This document shows positions 45,590 through 56,850 of a stretch of 64,000 nucleotides of DNA, in pieces; the stretch's first letter is position 1; each line of letters begins with the position of its first letter. The position numbers were made by a program, and so were the translations under genes. Location: contig JAMXBB010000012.1 in NCBI GenBank assembly GCA_024138015.1, positions 18,788,458 through 18,852,457 of the forward strand, written 5' to 3'. This stretch comes from Lumnitzera littorea (lineage: Eukaryota > Streptophyta > Magnoliopsida > Myrtales > Combretaceae). Below the pieces are notes generated by a model. That model made no database searches. It had not been told where the DNA came from and saw only the letters and a list, made by a program, of their open reading frames with translations.

Positions 45590-46674
45590 ATGCTCAAATT
45601 TTATAATATGTCAACAAGAAAATTTTACTTTGATGGAAGATTTCAAGAAAATATTATATTAATTCGGGCTAGTAATTATTCCATAAATTTTATCTTTGAA
45701 GCTATGGTTGGGAAATTTGTTTATGCCACTACTGATCGCTCGAATCCATATGAATTTTCCTATATTGGTAAGGTGATCTACGTTACCAAATAAGCCAAAA
45801 TAGCCTTTTCTTTAAATAAATTTCAAGATAAGACTTTATGGAATGTAGCTAATATTGATGATTGTTATATGTGTTTGGGAAATCCATGGAAGTCAAGTTG
45901 TGGTATGGGCTATCTCTCATTCTCTCATTAACGCATGCTTATTCGTTCTATGATAAGATATGAGTTGTGATGCCTTGCAAGCCCCAAGCTAGAATTGAAA
46001 AAAGGTTTAAGAGCTGTTAAGATTTTCACACAAACGTGGAGAATCAAAATGTAAGCTTATAAAAAGCATGACAATGAAGTAAAGGAGGTTGTTAAGAAGG
46101 TTGCAACACATTCCATGACATCTTAGGAAGATTAAGTTGAGTCACAAATTGTTGCCTATGTTTCAAATGTGATTCCATTATCGTCTGTACATGCTACTGA
46201 AGATGACCTTAGGTACTACTGAAGATGACCTTAGGTGCTACTGAAGACGACCCTAGGTGCTATTACATCTGTCTCCCACAATATTGGACTTTATTGTCTT
46301 GATCCATTGATGGGGTTATTTGGAATTGGTGAGAGCCATAGTAATCTTATGCTAATAAGATATTATAGATTGGTAATCGGTATTTGTCATGGTTATGGTG
46401 TTAGATACTCTTATTAGAGTTATGTTATACTTATCCTTAATACATTCATGTTGAAGGAGTTTGAATTTTATAGGTGAGATGATAGGGATTTGAGTCATGA
46501 AGAAATTTCAACTAACTTAATTGCTATGGATAAAGAAGTTGTGGAGTCAGTCTTTGAAGAGTGTAAGGTTTTAGAAATGTTTGAGGCAGAGGAGCAGTTT
46601 GAGGTCCTACTTACTTAAGATCTATGAGCCCAAGATGTAATGTATGACTTAGAGATTATGCTATTCACTCTGGT
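45590..46674 (+). pseudogene. Decayed unknown frame in the G2 interior
   Basis: I do not recognise this gene. A 67-codon frame (45590-45793) begins MLKFYNMSTRKFYFDGRFQE and ends in TAA. Coding-like text continues to about 46640 in mixed frames: DDCYMCLGNPWK near 45860, HNEVKEVVKKVATH near 46080, DKEVVESVFEECKVLEMFEA near 46530. Codon texture suggests a once-real protein that is neither a recognisable gag nor pol. A 22-bp triple repeat at 46194-46259 breaks the frame. The right end is cut by G3. It may be a captured host fragment or a private ORF of the family. Confidence 0.45.
46194..46259. repeat. 22-bp tandem repeat, three copies
   Basis: CTACTGAAGATGACCTTAGG plus two bases repeats at 46194, 46216 and 46238. 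The third copy differs by two T to C changes, and a partial CTATT follows. The period is not a multiple of three, so it shifts any reading frame passing through. Confidence 0.95.
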
Positions 46675-47516
46675 TGATAGTTAATGTGTCTCTAGGGTTA
46701 AACACACGGAAAAACACCACAACGAAGTGAACAAAAAACAAACAAGGAAAAGCTAGCAAGGTCTAGGTAGCTACCAAATGGATATAATGCACCACTTTAT
46801 CCTACCCAGCCTACAATCTACTAGATATGATACATTGATCGGAATTGAAGGGTCACTCGTTACTACTCCTTACTAAAGGGAATAGATAAGAGTTGAATGA
46901 TAATGAGAACACTACGGTTGCTAGAAGGAAATGCGAATAATTTCCTTGTTGATCAGTTGATTGTCTACATATAAGAAAGTAGGGGTTTATATACCCATCC
47001 ACTAGGGTTACTTTACATGTATGAAAAGACAAAAGGGTATTCTATAATTAGGTTATATAAAATGTACTAAAAGGGGTAAAAGAGAAAGAATATTCAGTAC
47101 GGAAAAAAAAGAATCACTTTGGAAAGTTGTGTTCAAAAGACACGTATCGCTTGGTAGCTAGACATTAGAAATGATACAAGATAGGTAAAAGTAGAAAGGC
47201 GTTGCAATCAAAGGCCGAGATCAGGTCGGAAGCCAATCGATCTGGTAAAGAAGTCAATTAAATTGGAGTCAGATGTCTATGGTCGGTTCAAGAGCTTGAC
47301 TCGGCTAGTCTTGAGCTGTCTTCTAAAATAAAGTATTGTTGCTTGGTAAGGGTAGGTTTGATACATGTGAGGATCTGACAGCTAGGTTGGTAGGAGATCG
47401 GTTTGGAATAGGAATCTCCATCTCGGATATGGTTTCGAGCTATTATTCTTTACATGAGTCCTTAGAGTCCTCTAGTTTGGTTATGTATGATTGGTCTAAA
47501 GGCCTGATTTTTATCA
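46675..47516 (-). repeat. 3' LTR of G3
   Basis: Plus-strand reading starts TGATAGTTAATGTGTCTCTA and ends GATTTTTATCA. Aligns over its length with 61176-62015; shared runs include ACACCACAACGAAGTGAAC and GGGTTACTTTACATGTATG. The open frame at plus 47336-47620 straddles the LTR edge and is not a gene. Confidence 0.85.
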
Positions 47517-47790
47517 TTTACCTTCTGGTCGAAAAGATTTGCTCTCAAATCCATAGTGGTTTCTACTTCTTCTTCTGGGGTGTGCGTAGGGTCTTCTTTT
47601 GCTGGTTGGTAAGGGATTAGATTAGACACATTGAAGGTAGAGGAAACACCATAATCATTAGATAACTTGATCTGGTAAGTGTTGCAGTTAATCTTCTTCA
47701 AGACTTTGAACGGACCATCAGCTTGAGGAGATAGCTTGTTTTGTCTCAAGTGTGGGAATCGTTCTTAACTGAGGTGTATCCATACCAAGT
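47517..47790 (-). pseudogene. G3 Pol C-terminus (post-integrase tail)
   Basis: Minus-strand end of the gypsy polyprotein. From 47749 leftward it reads MRQNKLSPQADGPFKVLKKI and later YGVSSTFNVSNLIPY, the conserved tail after the integrase core that probably contacts chromatin or DNA. The frame runs into the LTR, ending at 47462. It is very similar to the G4 tail at 49826-50031, showing that G3 and G4 are related. Confidence 0.78.
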
Positions 47791-47799
47791 CTCTTAAGT

Positions 47800-48905
47800 G
47801 GAAAGAAACAGTTCGGTGGCCTCGACTACCAATTTCTTACTATCTTTGATTGCATTTAGTGATCTTCCTAGTTACAGATTGGTGTAGCTCATGCAATTTT
47901 AGGGCTTGGACAACTTTGGATTGACTCTCTTTAGTAGCTATTAGGGTATTGATCATATCCAGTAGAATAGCAGGGTTGGGTTAAGGCCATAGATGACCTT
48001 GAATGAAGTCTTCTCAGTAGTGCTATGGACAATTTGGTTGTATGCGAACTCCACAACTGATAGGCACAAATCCCAATCCCTCAAGTTCTTCCCACAATAG
48101 CTTTGAGTAGATTGTCTAGCGTCCTGTTTACCACTTTAATCTAGCCATTAGTCTGAAGGTAGCTACTAGAGTTGAATATAAGTTTAGTTTCAAGTTTTCT
48201 CTAAAGGGTCTTCCAAAAATAGCTTAAATATTTTGTGTCTTGATATGAGACAAGAGTCTTTGGTACCCGATGTAGTCGAATAACCTCTTGTTAAAACAAA
48301 TCGGCAATATATAAAGCATTGTTAGTTTGATGTCACGGAATGAAGTGCACCATCTTGCTGAAGTGGTCTACTACAACAAAGATAGAATCTTTCCCTCTAT
48401 GTCTGAAGCAACCTTAAGACAAAGTCTATGCTAAGGTCAGCCCAAGGTAAGGTTGGCATTGGTAGCTGCATGTATTCTCTATGGGGTTCTCTTTTTCCCT
48501 TAATGCGCTTACTCACTTCATAACTACCAACTACCTTATGGACATTCTTAGTCAAACCTAGCCAGTAAAAGTTCTCCTTCAATAGATTAGCTGTCTTGGT
48601 CTCCCCAAAGTGACCTAATAATTCACCGCTATGAGCTTCCCTGTTTAATAGCTCACTCATAGAACAATTTACTATGTACAGCCTTCGGTCCTTGAATAGA
48701 TAACATTCCTTAAGATAATATCCCTTAATAGAAATTTCATCCCTACATTGTTCTATGATAGGGTCGAAATAAGGATCATGAGCACACTGCTCTGTAATAA
48801 GTGAGAATCCTAATAATTTTGTTTACAAAGTAGTCGGTAAGGTTTGTTGACGTGATAATCGGTGACTACATTTGTGTTTCCTTTCTTGTGCCGAATGACG
48901 AACGA
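47800..48905 (-). pseudogene. G3 integrase remnant
   Basis: Continues from the RNase H part at 57771-58114, on the other side of G4. The best open piece (48397-48660) has the zinc-domain pattern REAHSGELLGHFGETKTANL with the second half degenerate, and LPWADLSIDFVLRL, where the first Asp is the catalytic D of the DDE core. Further core pieces follow to about 47800 with stops. Just left of G4 the text FVIRHKKGNTNVVTD is the usual RNase H-to-integrase linker, in frame with the piece on the far side. Confidence 0.75.
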
Positions 48906-49825
48906 TGATACGGACTCGTAGATGAACACACGAACCCAATATTACGCGTAATCAAAGGGGTGGATCTAAGCTACAAGATGACTTGAAAAGTAAATGATAG
49001 TCAAAGGTTGAGTAGGGGGTTCTCTTGCATCGATGAAGGATATGACACACCAACACCTTACACGAGCTTAGGTTACACTTGATATGATGCACAAGTATGG
49101 CCGGAGGTTATTTGTCACTAGTCTATGCTCAAAAAGGCTAAATAAGAGTAGCTCAAGAGTAAGAGGGATACTTAGCTCAAGAAAGTGAAAAGTTCAGTAA
49201 ATACTCTGTATTGTGATCATAAACTTTTATAGTATGATGGTATTTATATCATCCTTGCTAGGGAAAATCTTAAGTTACAAAAATTACAAAAGAATGGTCC
49301 TTATTTGCTAAAAACAAAAGAGAATAATTTACAAGGAAAATATGAAATCGTGCAAAAGAAGGAACACGAACGTCCTTTGTTAGAAAGGACAGTACAAATT
49401 TTAGTAAAAGATAGTAGGTACACGTTTTTATTGTGATTCTGATAGTATTGTAGTCTGAGCATGGGTGAGCCTTTATTCAGGCCTGTTCGGTGTCAGATGG
49501 GGCTGAACTGTGGTTAGTTTAAGGATGACTCACATTGGGTTAGCTTTGGGTGGTCGGCTCCTGACAGTCTTGCTTGGCATTGGTACAGTGGAGATTGTTA
49601 TACTCGAAATTGGTGCTTAGACTACAGTTTAGTGGAGGGTTCGGCTTGGCATGCTGGTTGATCACCTCAACAACATCTTGGATAGAATGAAGAGCAAAGT
49701 AGCTTGGTAGATTAGATTGGGGTAAGCACTACTCTTTGGAGCTTAGCTTACCTTGGACAGCTCGACGGACCACCTAAAAGAGCCCTCGGGCTTAAGAGCG
49801 TGTAATTGGTTCTTGATCCCTATCA
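48906..49825 (-). repeat. 3' LTR of G4
   Basis: Aligns with 56851-57770 over all 920 bp with roughly one difference per ten bases by eye. Shared runs include AAGAAGGAACACGAACGTCC and TTATTTGCTAAAAACAAAAG. Ends TGATCCCTATCA. Confidence 0.92.
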
Positions 49826-50290
49826 TCCCCTTCAAGTTTGAGATTTAGGATCAAATCTGGTTCAGGTTTAGTTTGCTCATCTTTGGGAGCATAAAGTTGG
49901 AGGTCGGCAATGTTGAAAGAGTCTAAAACTCCATATCCTTCAGGTAATTCAATCCTATAGGCGTTTAGATTGATCTTTTCAAGCACTCTAAAAGGTCCAT
50001 CAGCTTTGGAAGACAACTTGCTCTTCCTCAAGTTTGGGAATCATTCCTTGCTAAGGTGTATCCAAACGAAATCGCTTAGTCGAAATTCTCTCTTCTTCCA
50101 TCCTTGGCTTTGCATCTTAAGCTTAATAGTAGCTTAACCCAATTGCTCTATAACCTTCTGATGTAGGGTTTTGATGGCTTCAACTTTCTCGACAGCTAGT
50201 TGGTCATCATCATCAGTTCTTGGTTCGGGTGCTTAGTCCAATGGGAGCTCGGGGTTGAACCCTTAGGCAACTTTGAATAGAGACATACTC
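49826..50290 (-). pseudogene. G4 Pol C-terminus after the integrase deletion
   Basis: Minus-strand tail of the polyprotein: near 50270 a piece equivalent to the family's FKVAxGFNPELPLD, then LRKSKLSSKADGPFRVLEKI and YGVLDSFNIADLQLY (49900-50031). The tail is followed by an acidic stretch with GDDRDQEPITRS. The frame ends at 49792, inside the LTR. It joins directly, near 50290, to the pre-integrase piece, so the catalytic core is missing. Confidence 0.75.
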
Positions 50291-51145
50291 GTGCACTAGT
50301 AGTTCTCGCGTGGAACAGGTCAGGATATAGAGCCTCCTCTTCCTGAATAAGTATCCATCCTCCCTATGATAGTCATCCAGCGTTTGTCTTTCCTCATAAC
50401 AGACGTAGATAAGACCAAAGTATGGGTCTTTGACATACAAATTCTTGATGGTTGAAAAACCAAGTAGCCTCATCTGCAGTTCGATCAGAAGGGTATGTCA
50501 TCTCGATAAGGTGTTAGCCACTACATTGTTCTTTCTATTCTTATATTTGATGACATAAGAAAAACCCTCCATGAACTTAACCCACTTGGCATGTCTCTAA
50601 GATAACTTCAATTGGCTCTTTAGATATCTCAAGGATTCATGATCAGTGTAGATCACGAATTCCTTGGGCAATAGGTAGTGTTGTCACACCGTTAGGGCTT
50701 GGATTACGGAGTAGAACTCTCTGTTGTAGACGGAATAGTTGAAGGTAGCTCATCGAAGTTTCTCGCTGAAGTAAGCAATAGGTCGGCCTTCTTATATGAG
50801 CATAGCACTTATACCTAGTCTAGACGCATCATACTCTACTTCAAATATCTTATTGAAGCTCGGCAGAGCTAAGACGGAGGCTGTAGTTAGCCTGTCTTTC
50901 ACTTCCTCAAAACTCCTCCTCTCTTTCTCACCTCATTTGAATTCAACATTCTTCTTTGAGAGTTCAGTAAGTGAGGCTATAATCGCACTGAAGTTCTTGA
51001 TGAATTGGTGATAGAACGATGCTAGGCCGTGGAAACTTCTCACATCGGTAGAGTAGGTCGGCTTAAGCCATTCTATGATTGCTCTTATCTTCTCTTCATC
51101 GACTCGGATGTTACCTCTACTCACAACAAATCCTAAGAAGATCAC
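50291..51145 (-). pseudogene. G4 RT thumb, RNase H and truncated pre-integrase
   Basis: On the minus strand 51145-50933 reads MIFLGFVVSRGNIRVDEEKI and RSFHGLASFYHQFIKNFSAI, the RT connection region of gypsy Pol. RNase H follows (ALPSFNKIFEVEYDASRLG near 50870, GRPIAYFSEKL near 50780) with stops. Then 50473 leftward carries DDYHREDGYLFRKRRLYILT and STRELLVHEY, the start of the integrase zinc domain. At about 50290 the sequence jumps to the Pol tail, so the HHCC end and the DDE core have been deleted. This copy could not integrate even with an open frame. Confidence 0.78.
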
Positions 51146-51787
51146 CTCGAAATGACAAAAGTCGCACTTCTTTAGATTGGCGTAGAGCTATTCAACTCGG
51201 AGTTTTGCAAGCACTTATTGGAGATGTTCTTGATGAGTCTTTAGGATGAGACTGTATAGTCGAATGTTATTAAAATAAACCACAACAAACGTTCTTAGTA
51301 ATTCATGAAGCACATGATTCATAAGTCGCATGAATGTGCTTGGCACATTGGATAGCCTAAATGGCAGTATAAGCCACTCATATAAACCATATCATGTCTT
51401 AAATGCGGTTTTCCACTCATCTCTTTTACACATTTGGATCTGATGGTATCCAAATTTTAGATTGATCTTAGAGAACACTTTTGCTTCGCTTAACTCGTCT
51501 AGCATATCATCAAGCCTAAGTATAGGATACCTGTACTTGATGGCGATTCAATTGATGGCTTAACTATCCACACACATTCTCTAGGAACCATCCTTCTTCG
51601 ATACTAACAGGGCCGGTATAATACCGAGGCTCAGGGACTCACACACATACCCTTTCTTCGTGAGGTCGTTTACTTGCCTCTATAGCTCGACAGCTTGTTC
51701 AGGGTTCAACCTATAAGCAAGCTTATTCAGTAGGATGACTCCTAGCTGTAAGTCAATCGCATGCTCAACACCTCGGATTAGGGGTAG
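51146..51787 (-). pseudogene. G4 reverse transcriptase remnant
   Basis: Minus-strand gypsy RT from EHAIDLQLG (next to element D) through QAVELQRQVNDL, SLGIIPALLVSKKDGSWRM (near 51590) and YRYPILRLDDMLDELSEAKV (near 51510). The catalytic box, YFDD in the family, reads YFNN (within VVVYFNNIRLYS, near 51275). Both catalytic Asp codons have become Asn by GAT to AAT changes, which abolishes polymerisation. Confidence 0.82.
51783..51787. repeat. Target-site duplication of element D (GGTAG), left copy
   Basis: GGTAG directly before TGTTACG and again at 54730-54734 directly after CTTACA. Deleting D and one copy restores an uninterrupted gypsy reading frame. Confidence 0.93.
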
Positions 51788-54016
51788 TGTTACGCCCCGA
51801 AGTCGCAGAGTTGCAACAGTCCCATTGTGTAAACCATTCTATGATAGTAACTGGCCTCACAGTGCCTATCATAGACATGATCTACACAAGGCGTCGATGA
51901 CTCATCGCTTTGAAGTAAACAGTCCGATTAAAAGTTTAACTACAATTATGATAAATATTACAAATTTCTAATAAACATGTATAATTATTTGTAAAGTCCA
52001 CAGAACTTCCTAGGAAATTCTACATATTCACAACTGTTTACTAATTTACATAATAACTATCAGTCTTTTATCCTTAACTACAAAAGACACTTTAGCTACA
52101 CATCATTACTAAGTAAATTGATCCTCACACCCCTAGCTTCAAAAGGACTAACCTCTGGGTAATCGTAGGGCGGTATAATACTTGAAGTGTTCAGAAATCA
52201 AGACTTGCAAAAAGATCTATAAGGGAATGAGCAACTACAGCTCAGTAAGTTGAATTGGAGACTCATGAATGCATACAAGCACAAATAAGATTATCAAGCA
52301 ATTATTTTCATGCAATGCAACAACCAAGTGTCATCGTATAACATAGTCCGGTCTGTTATGAAATCAGAGAAATTTCACTCGCTCTAATTTGAGTTGAGGA
52401 GTTTTCATGTTATGTAGCAGCTCACAACCAAACCCAAGCTTATGCAATGAAGACCTCACTCCTCCCTCGACTACCTTCGAACCATTGACTTCACCCTCGT
52501 CGCGACCTCCTCTCCTGTCACTTAGTTCGACTAAGGGTGAAGAAGGGACCATTATGCAATCCTACGCTATTCCTTTTGAAGGGGTCGGTATTTGGTTGGA
52601 GAATCCTAATGATCCCCTAACGGGTTGTAATGCATGGCATTTTTTGTCATTAAAGTCGAATAAGATTAAATTTCATTTAGGGTTTTCAAACAATTCACAC
52701 CAATTCAATCATAACACAAAATCCATCATACCACAATTTCATCACAAATTCAGATACATTAAACACATGCGTAAACTACTTATAATCACAACCATATACA
52801 ATCCTAAGTCTCCGAGTACCATAAAAATAGTACTTTATTACAATAAGTAATAACCTAACTTACTTGGAATTTCTCAATCGCCCGATCACTTAGTTGCAAG
52901 CCGATTCGTCTCTGGGTGTCCTATAATATAAATAGGTCTTTTTAGTACTTATACTTTAAAGATTCATATTCTAAGTTATAATTTAACTCCTTTTTCCATG
53001 TATACCTATTATGTACTAATAATTCTTTCTACTCTATTTCGAGGTTCAGATCCTAAATTAGATTCTAGTTTTTATTCCGAAGTCTTAACTATGCTCGAAT
53101 CCTAATGTAAAATTAATCACATTAAGCTCGAGTATTCTAATATCCTAATGGGTTTTAATTTAGTATTCTAAACTATTTGGTACACGCTAATCCTAATTGG
53201 GATATCGGATTTATTCTTAATGTGAGAAAATCTTACATTTTTATACAATTACCTAAAATTAAATTTTATTTCGGATTTAGTATATTCTGATTTTTATTAT
53301 AATATTATCTAAATAATCCTAATTTTTTAGATTTATTAATTTTCAATTCCACATATTTCTAATTTCTTACAATAACTACCTAATTTCCTAAATTAACTAT
53401 ACTTAATACTCTAAAGGCTAGGATTAGGTTTCCACATCAGAGATTAATATCCTTAAACATCTAATTACTATCTAAATCAGTAATTAGTATCTTAATCATC
53501 TAATTAACCCAAAATTATCTAATTTTTCCATCATTTTAGGCCTAAAAATTAACTTAAAAATTTCAAAAATTAATTTTAGAAAAATGGCTTCATAGCACTG
53601 TTCTATATCACATAAGCATTCTACAGAAAAAAAAGTTGAGCTCCAAACTACACTCCTAAGCCTATTTATTTCTAGTTCTAATCATGTTTGGTTTTGTTTA
53701 ATTTGTTAAGAATCCTATATTTTCTAACTTGATTAAACTAAATCACTATTTTTCCCTAAATCTAAATATAATAAAACCTTAGAATAACAATTTTCATAAT
53801 TTTCTAGGCAAAATAACAAATTTTATGAAATTATACAAAATTGAGGCAAATAATGGACTCACCCGGTTCGATGCTTTTTGGCAGTCCAAATCCGGTCCAA
53901 GTATGTTGGCTGGCCTAAACGGTGAGTCTAGAGTAGGGTAGTGGTGGTGGCTCGATCCCAAGTAGTAGTAAGGTGTGAGTTTGGCTCATTAGCTCTAACT
54001 GCACAGTTTCCTTTTC

Positions 54017-54047
<31 letters not shown>

Positions 54048-54729
54048 CTGGATTTTCTCTTGAATTTTCGAAGCTCTCTATTTTTCTCTGATTCCTAACT
54101 GTCCAAAGGAGTTCTGTGAATTTTTCACCTATTTATAGAGTTTAGTGGTAATTAATATGCATTAATTAGATAAGACATTATCCAAATTCCTTAATTTTTG
54201 GCTTTTGTGTTACTTGATTCTAATTGGCTAATTTTTATTCTTCAGATCTTGACTTGCCACGACTAGATTTTCATCATTCCCTATCCCTCTGTTTTTTTTT
54301 TCTGATTTTTCCACAATTAATTAATAATTTTCTTTAATTATTTACTAAGTTTTTGGCCAATTTAAGAAATTTTGTGTATTTTTATCTACACATAAATACA
54401 TGTGGGGTACATATGAACATTCCTAATTATTATTTAGGTCATTCTATAATTTTTAGTATACATATAATCTATCTCTAATGATTTATTAGTTATTAGATTA
54501 TACTTTTCGCTTTTTCGGTAATTAACAATTATTATATTAAAATTTGAAAATTTTATAGTCTCCTATTTTATTACTTATTTTCTTAAATTCAAGTTTGTGG
54601 AGTCGTTTTTACTAATTTTTCTATCGATAGTTTATAATTTGGGTTTGATCGGATCCTTTAATCGATCGCCTTAAACCTTGTATTCTAAGTTTAATCCTAC
54701 GATTACTTAGCTGAACTTTAGGGCTTACA
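51788..54729 (-). mobile_element. Element D: 2.94-kb non-coding LTR-like element, best-defined of family A-D
   Basis: On the plus strand it runs from TGTTACGCCCCGAAG to AGGGCTTACA. On its own (minus) strand it starts TGTAAGCCCTAAAG and ends GGGGCGTAACA, like A and B. It has an exact 5-bp target duplication GGTAG. It lies inside G4 between protease and RT and splits a single codon run there. The conserved block is at about 52364-52630 and a (TTTTC)n repeat at 54008-54048. The plus-strand frame 52407-52850 is antisense chance. Either a solo LTR of a family with LTRs near 3 kb or a complete non-autonomous unit. Confidence 0.88.
54008..54048. repeat. (TTTTC)n microsatellite inside element D
   Basis: Pentanucleotide CTTTT repeated about seven times and followed by a T run. 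Confidence 0.92.
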
Positions 54730-54734
54730 GGTAG

Positions 54735-55492
54735 GCCCTTCGGTAGCTCTTCCGGAAACAAGTCGGCAAAGTCCTCTAGTAAAGTTTTTACCGTGGTCGG
54801 CAACTCTTCTTCCCCAGGTCTCATCTCCAAAAGCCTCCTGACAAGCAAATAGGTTGATCCCTCTAGCTCCATTTCTCTTTTTAATTCGGCTCGGGTTAGT
54901 ACCAAAGCCTCCTTGTTCAGGGTTTGACTAAGCTGGGACTGCATGATTTTTACCTGCTTGGTAGTCATGAGACTTAATTTCAACCTTCTTCCTCCATGCT
55001 CTACAGAACATATGTTCCTCCTACCGTCATATATAACTACTGGGTCAAACATCCATAGTCGTCCAAATAGAAGGTAAGACGCACTCATAGGCAACACATC
55101 ACGAAGCACTTCATCTTAATACCTGCCTATATAGATCAGCACAGATACCTGTTTGTTCACTTATAGGGCTCCCTTATTGTCGGCAATTTTAGCTGATGGA
55201 CCATAAATACAGAGGCTGCATTGGTGCAGCTCCTATTATCAACAATTAGCACGCATGGTGATTCGTTCACCTTACACCTAATATGGAATAGATTTTCTCT
55301 TTGCTTGTCTTTCGGCACAGAACTGATGCTCGTTGTCCTCTTCAACACTAAAGTGGTTGGCATGAAGTTGCCTTCCTTACTGTAAATGACTTCCTCCTTG
55401 AGCAGCTCAATATGTTCTTCCTCCTTTAACTCCTTTACTTCCTCATCAGTATTATTGACCTTAATGGTCGGCACCTTGCCTCTGATCACCAT
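54735..55492 (-). pseudogene. G4 protease and linker to RT
   Basis: Retropepsin-type protease part of gypsy Pol. 55492-55157 is open and ends with CVLIVDNRSCTNAAS, where the family has D-S/G-G at the active site; here it is D-N-R, so activity is lost. The next frame, from 55109, carries LPMSASYLLFGRLWMFD, VVIYDGRRN and, near 54760, FADLFPEELPKGLP, the lead-in to RT. That frame is open to 54621, but everything left of 54735 belongs to element D and its target duplication, so its last codons are not gypsy protein. Confidence 0.82.
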
Positions 55493-55499
55493 TGTTCGC

Positions 55500-56590
55500 C
55501 TGTTCGGACATTGAGCAGCTATGTGTCCAAATCCTTAGCATTTGAAACGCTTGATCTTACTCATCTTCCTTCCTGAACTCTAGCTCTTCTCAAACTTCCT
55601 CGGGGGTTCCTTCTCCTCTGCTTGGGTAGTATGAGCAGGTTAGGTACAATGACCTTGCTCGATTTTGTTCACTTAGGTTTACTCAAAATAGGTCGGTTAC
55701 TGCCAAGACGATTAACGGGTGGTTGGAATCTTCCTGTTCAGCGCCTTTCTATCCTCTAAGCGACTCGAATTACATCATCGAGCATTCTAACTTCCAAGGT
55801 TTCCAGGACAACCCCAATCTCATACTTCAATCTGCTAATGAATCGAGATATAGTTTGATCTTTTAGCTTTACGACTTTGCATCGGATCATTAGCATATGG
55901 AATTCTTTAACGTAAGCGTCCACACTCAATGCTCTTTGTCTTAGTTCTTGCAGTCTCTTGAAGGCATCCTTTAGATAATAGCTTAGCACAAACCTTCTCC
56001 ACATAACCCTCTTCATATCATCCCAACTCCTAATCTTTCCTTCTCTTTCCCTTCTCTTAGTAGCTTGCAAGTTCTTCCACCATAAGGCAGCATAACTAGT
56101 AAACTCCAACATAACTAGCCTAACCTTTGCATTTTTGGGCACTTCGTGGTATTTAAACTGCTTTTCAATCTTGTCTACCTAATCTAAGTAGTCTTCGGTA
56201 TCACCACTTCCAGAAAAACTTGGGATACTCATCTTGGGTCCTTCGACTCTAGCGGCTCGTACATTTCTTTCCTCAGCTCCGTAGTACTCTTCTGCATTAT
56301 CATCTCCTTCCACTTCTTCTTTAATTTCTTTAAGCACTAACCTACGTCTATTATCCCTACCAACTCCTTCAGCTCACGGTGGTCAAGCTAGGGCATTAAC
56401 TCGGCCAAATTGGCCATTGCCTCTTTTTTGTTGCTCATGTTCTCTAATGGGGCTATTTCTAGCTCGCTGCCTATCTTTTTGTATGACAATCACCAAACTA
56501 GCTACCAAATTGGTAAGCCTATCCAAGTGGTCACCCACTGATTGAGGTGAGAAGCTTCCTTCTTGTTCTTAACCATATCGAGTACTACTT
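55500..56590 (-). pseudogene. G4 gag remnant
   Basis: Minus-strand Gag. An N-terminal piece near 56480-56540 reads DHLDRLTNLVASLVIVIQ. The capsid piece 56142-55756 is open for 128 codons: MPKNAKVRLVMLEFTSYAAL, RRFVLSYYLKDAFKRLQELR, DAYVKEFHMLMIRCK and DQTISRFISRLKYEIG. The zinc knuckle near 55520-55560 reads RFKC*GFGHIAAQCPNRRTM, with the first Cys changed to Arg and a TAG (or its equivalent) for Gln. Closely related to G1 gag. Confidence 0.83.
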
Positions 56591-56835
56591 TCTTGGTTTC
56601 CTAAAGTTCCTTACACACTTGAATTTGACATTGATGTTTACTTGACAATGATAATTTCTCAACAAACACACAGTTAACCACACTTTGTTTTGGTGTATCG
56701 AAAATAGGGGAAAATAGAGTACAAAACTCTTCTTACTATTAAACTTCAAAGCTAACAATAGAACCACTATCACACAAGAGTAATGACAACTATTAAAAGA
56801 ACACAGTAGCAGAATCCAACTTCGAACATAGCCAG

Positions 56836-56847
56836 GCTCTAATACTA
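56836..56847 (-). other. Primer-binding site of G4, initiator tRNA-Met type
   Basis: Plus strand GCTCTAATACTA reads TAGTATTAGAGC on the minus strand, close to TGGTATCAGAGC and 3 bp from the LTR edge. Confidence 0.75.
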
Positions 56848-56850
56848 AGA

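Noticed and set aside
52364..52850. 147-codon plus-strand frame in element D
   Set aside because: It is antisense to the conserved block of a non-coding element whose other three copies do not keep it open. Its Ser/Pro-rich start reflects the block's base composition.
54621..54734. Last codons of the minus-strand protease frame as part of gypsy Pol
   Set aside because: The boundary of element D lies at 54729 with its target duplication to 54734. The residues beyond come from D, not from the retrotransposon protein.
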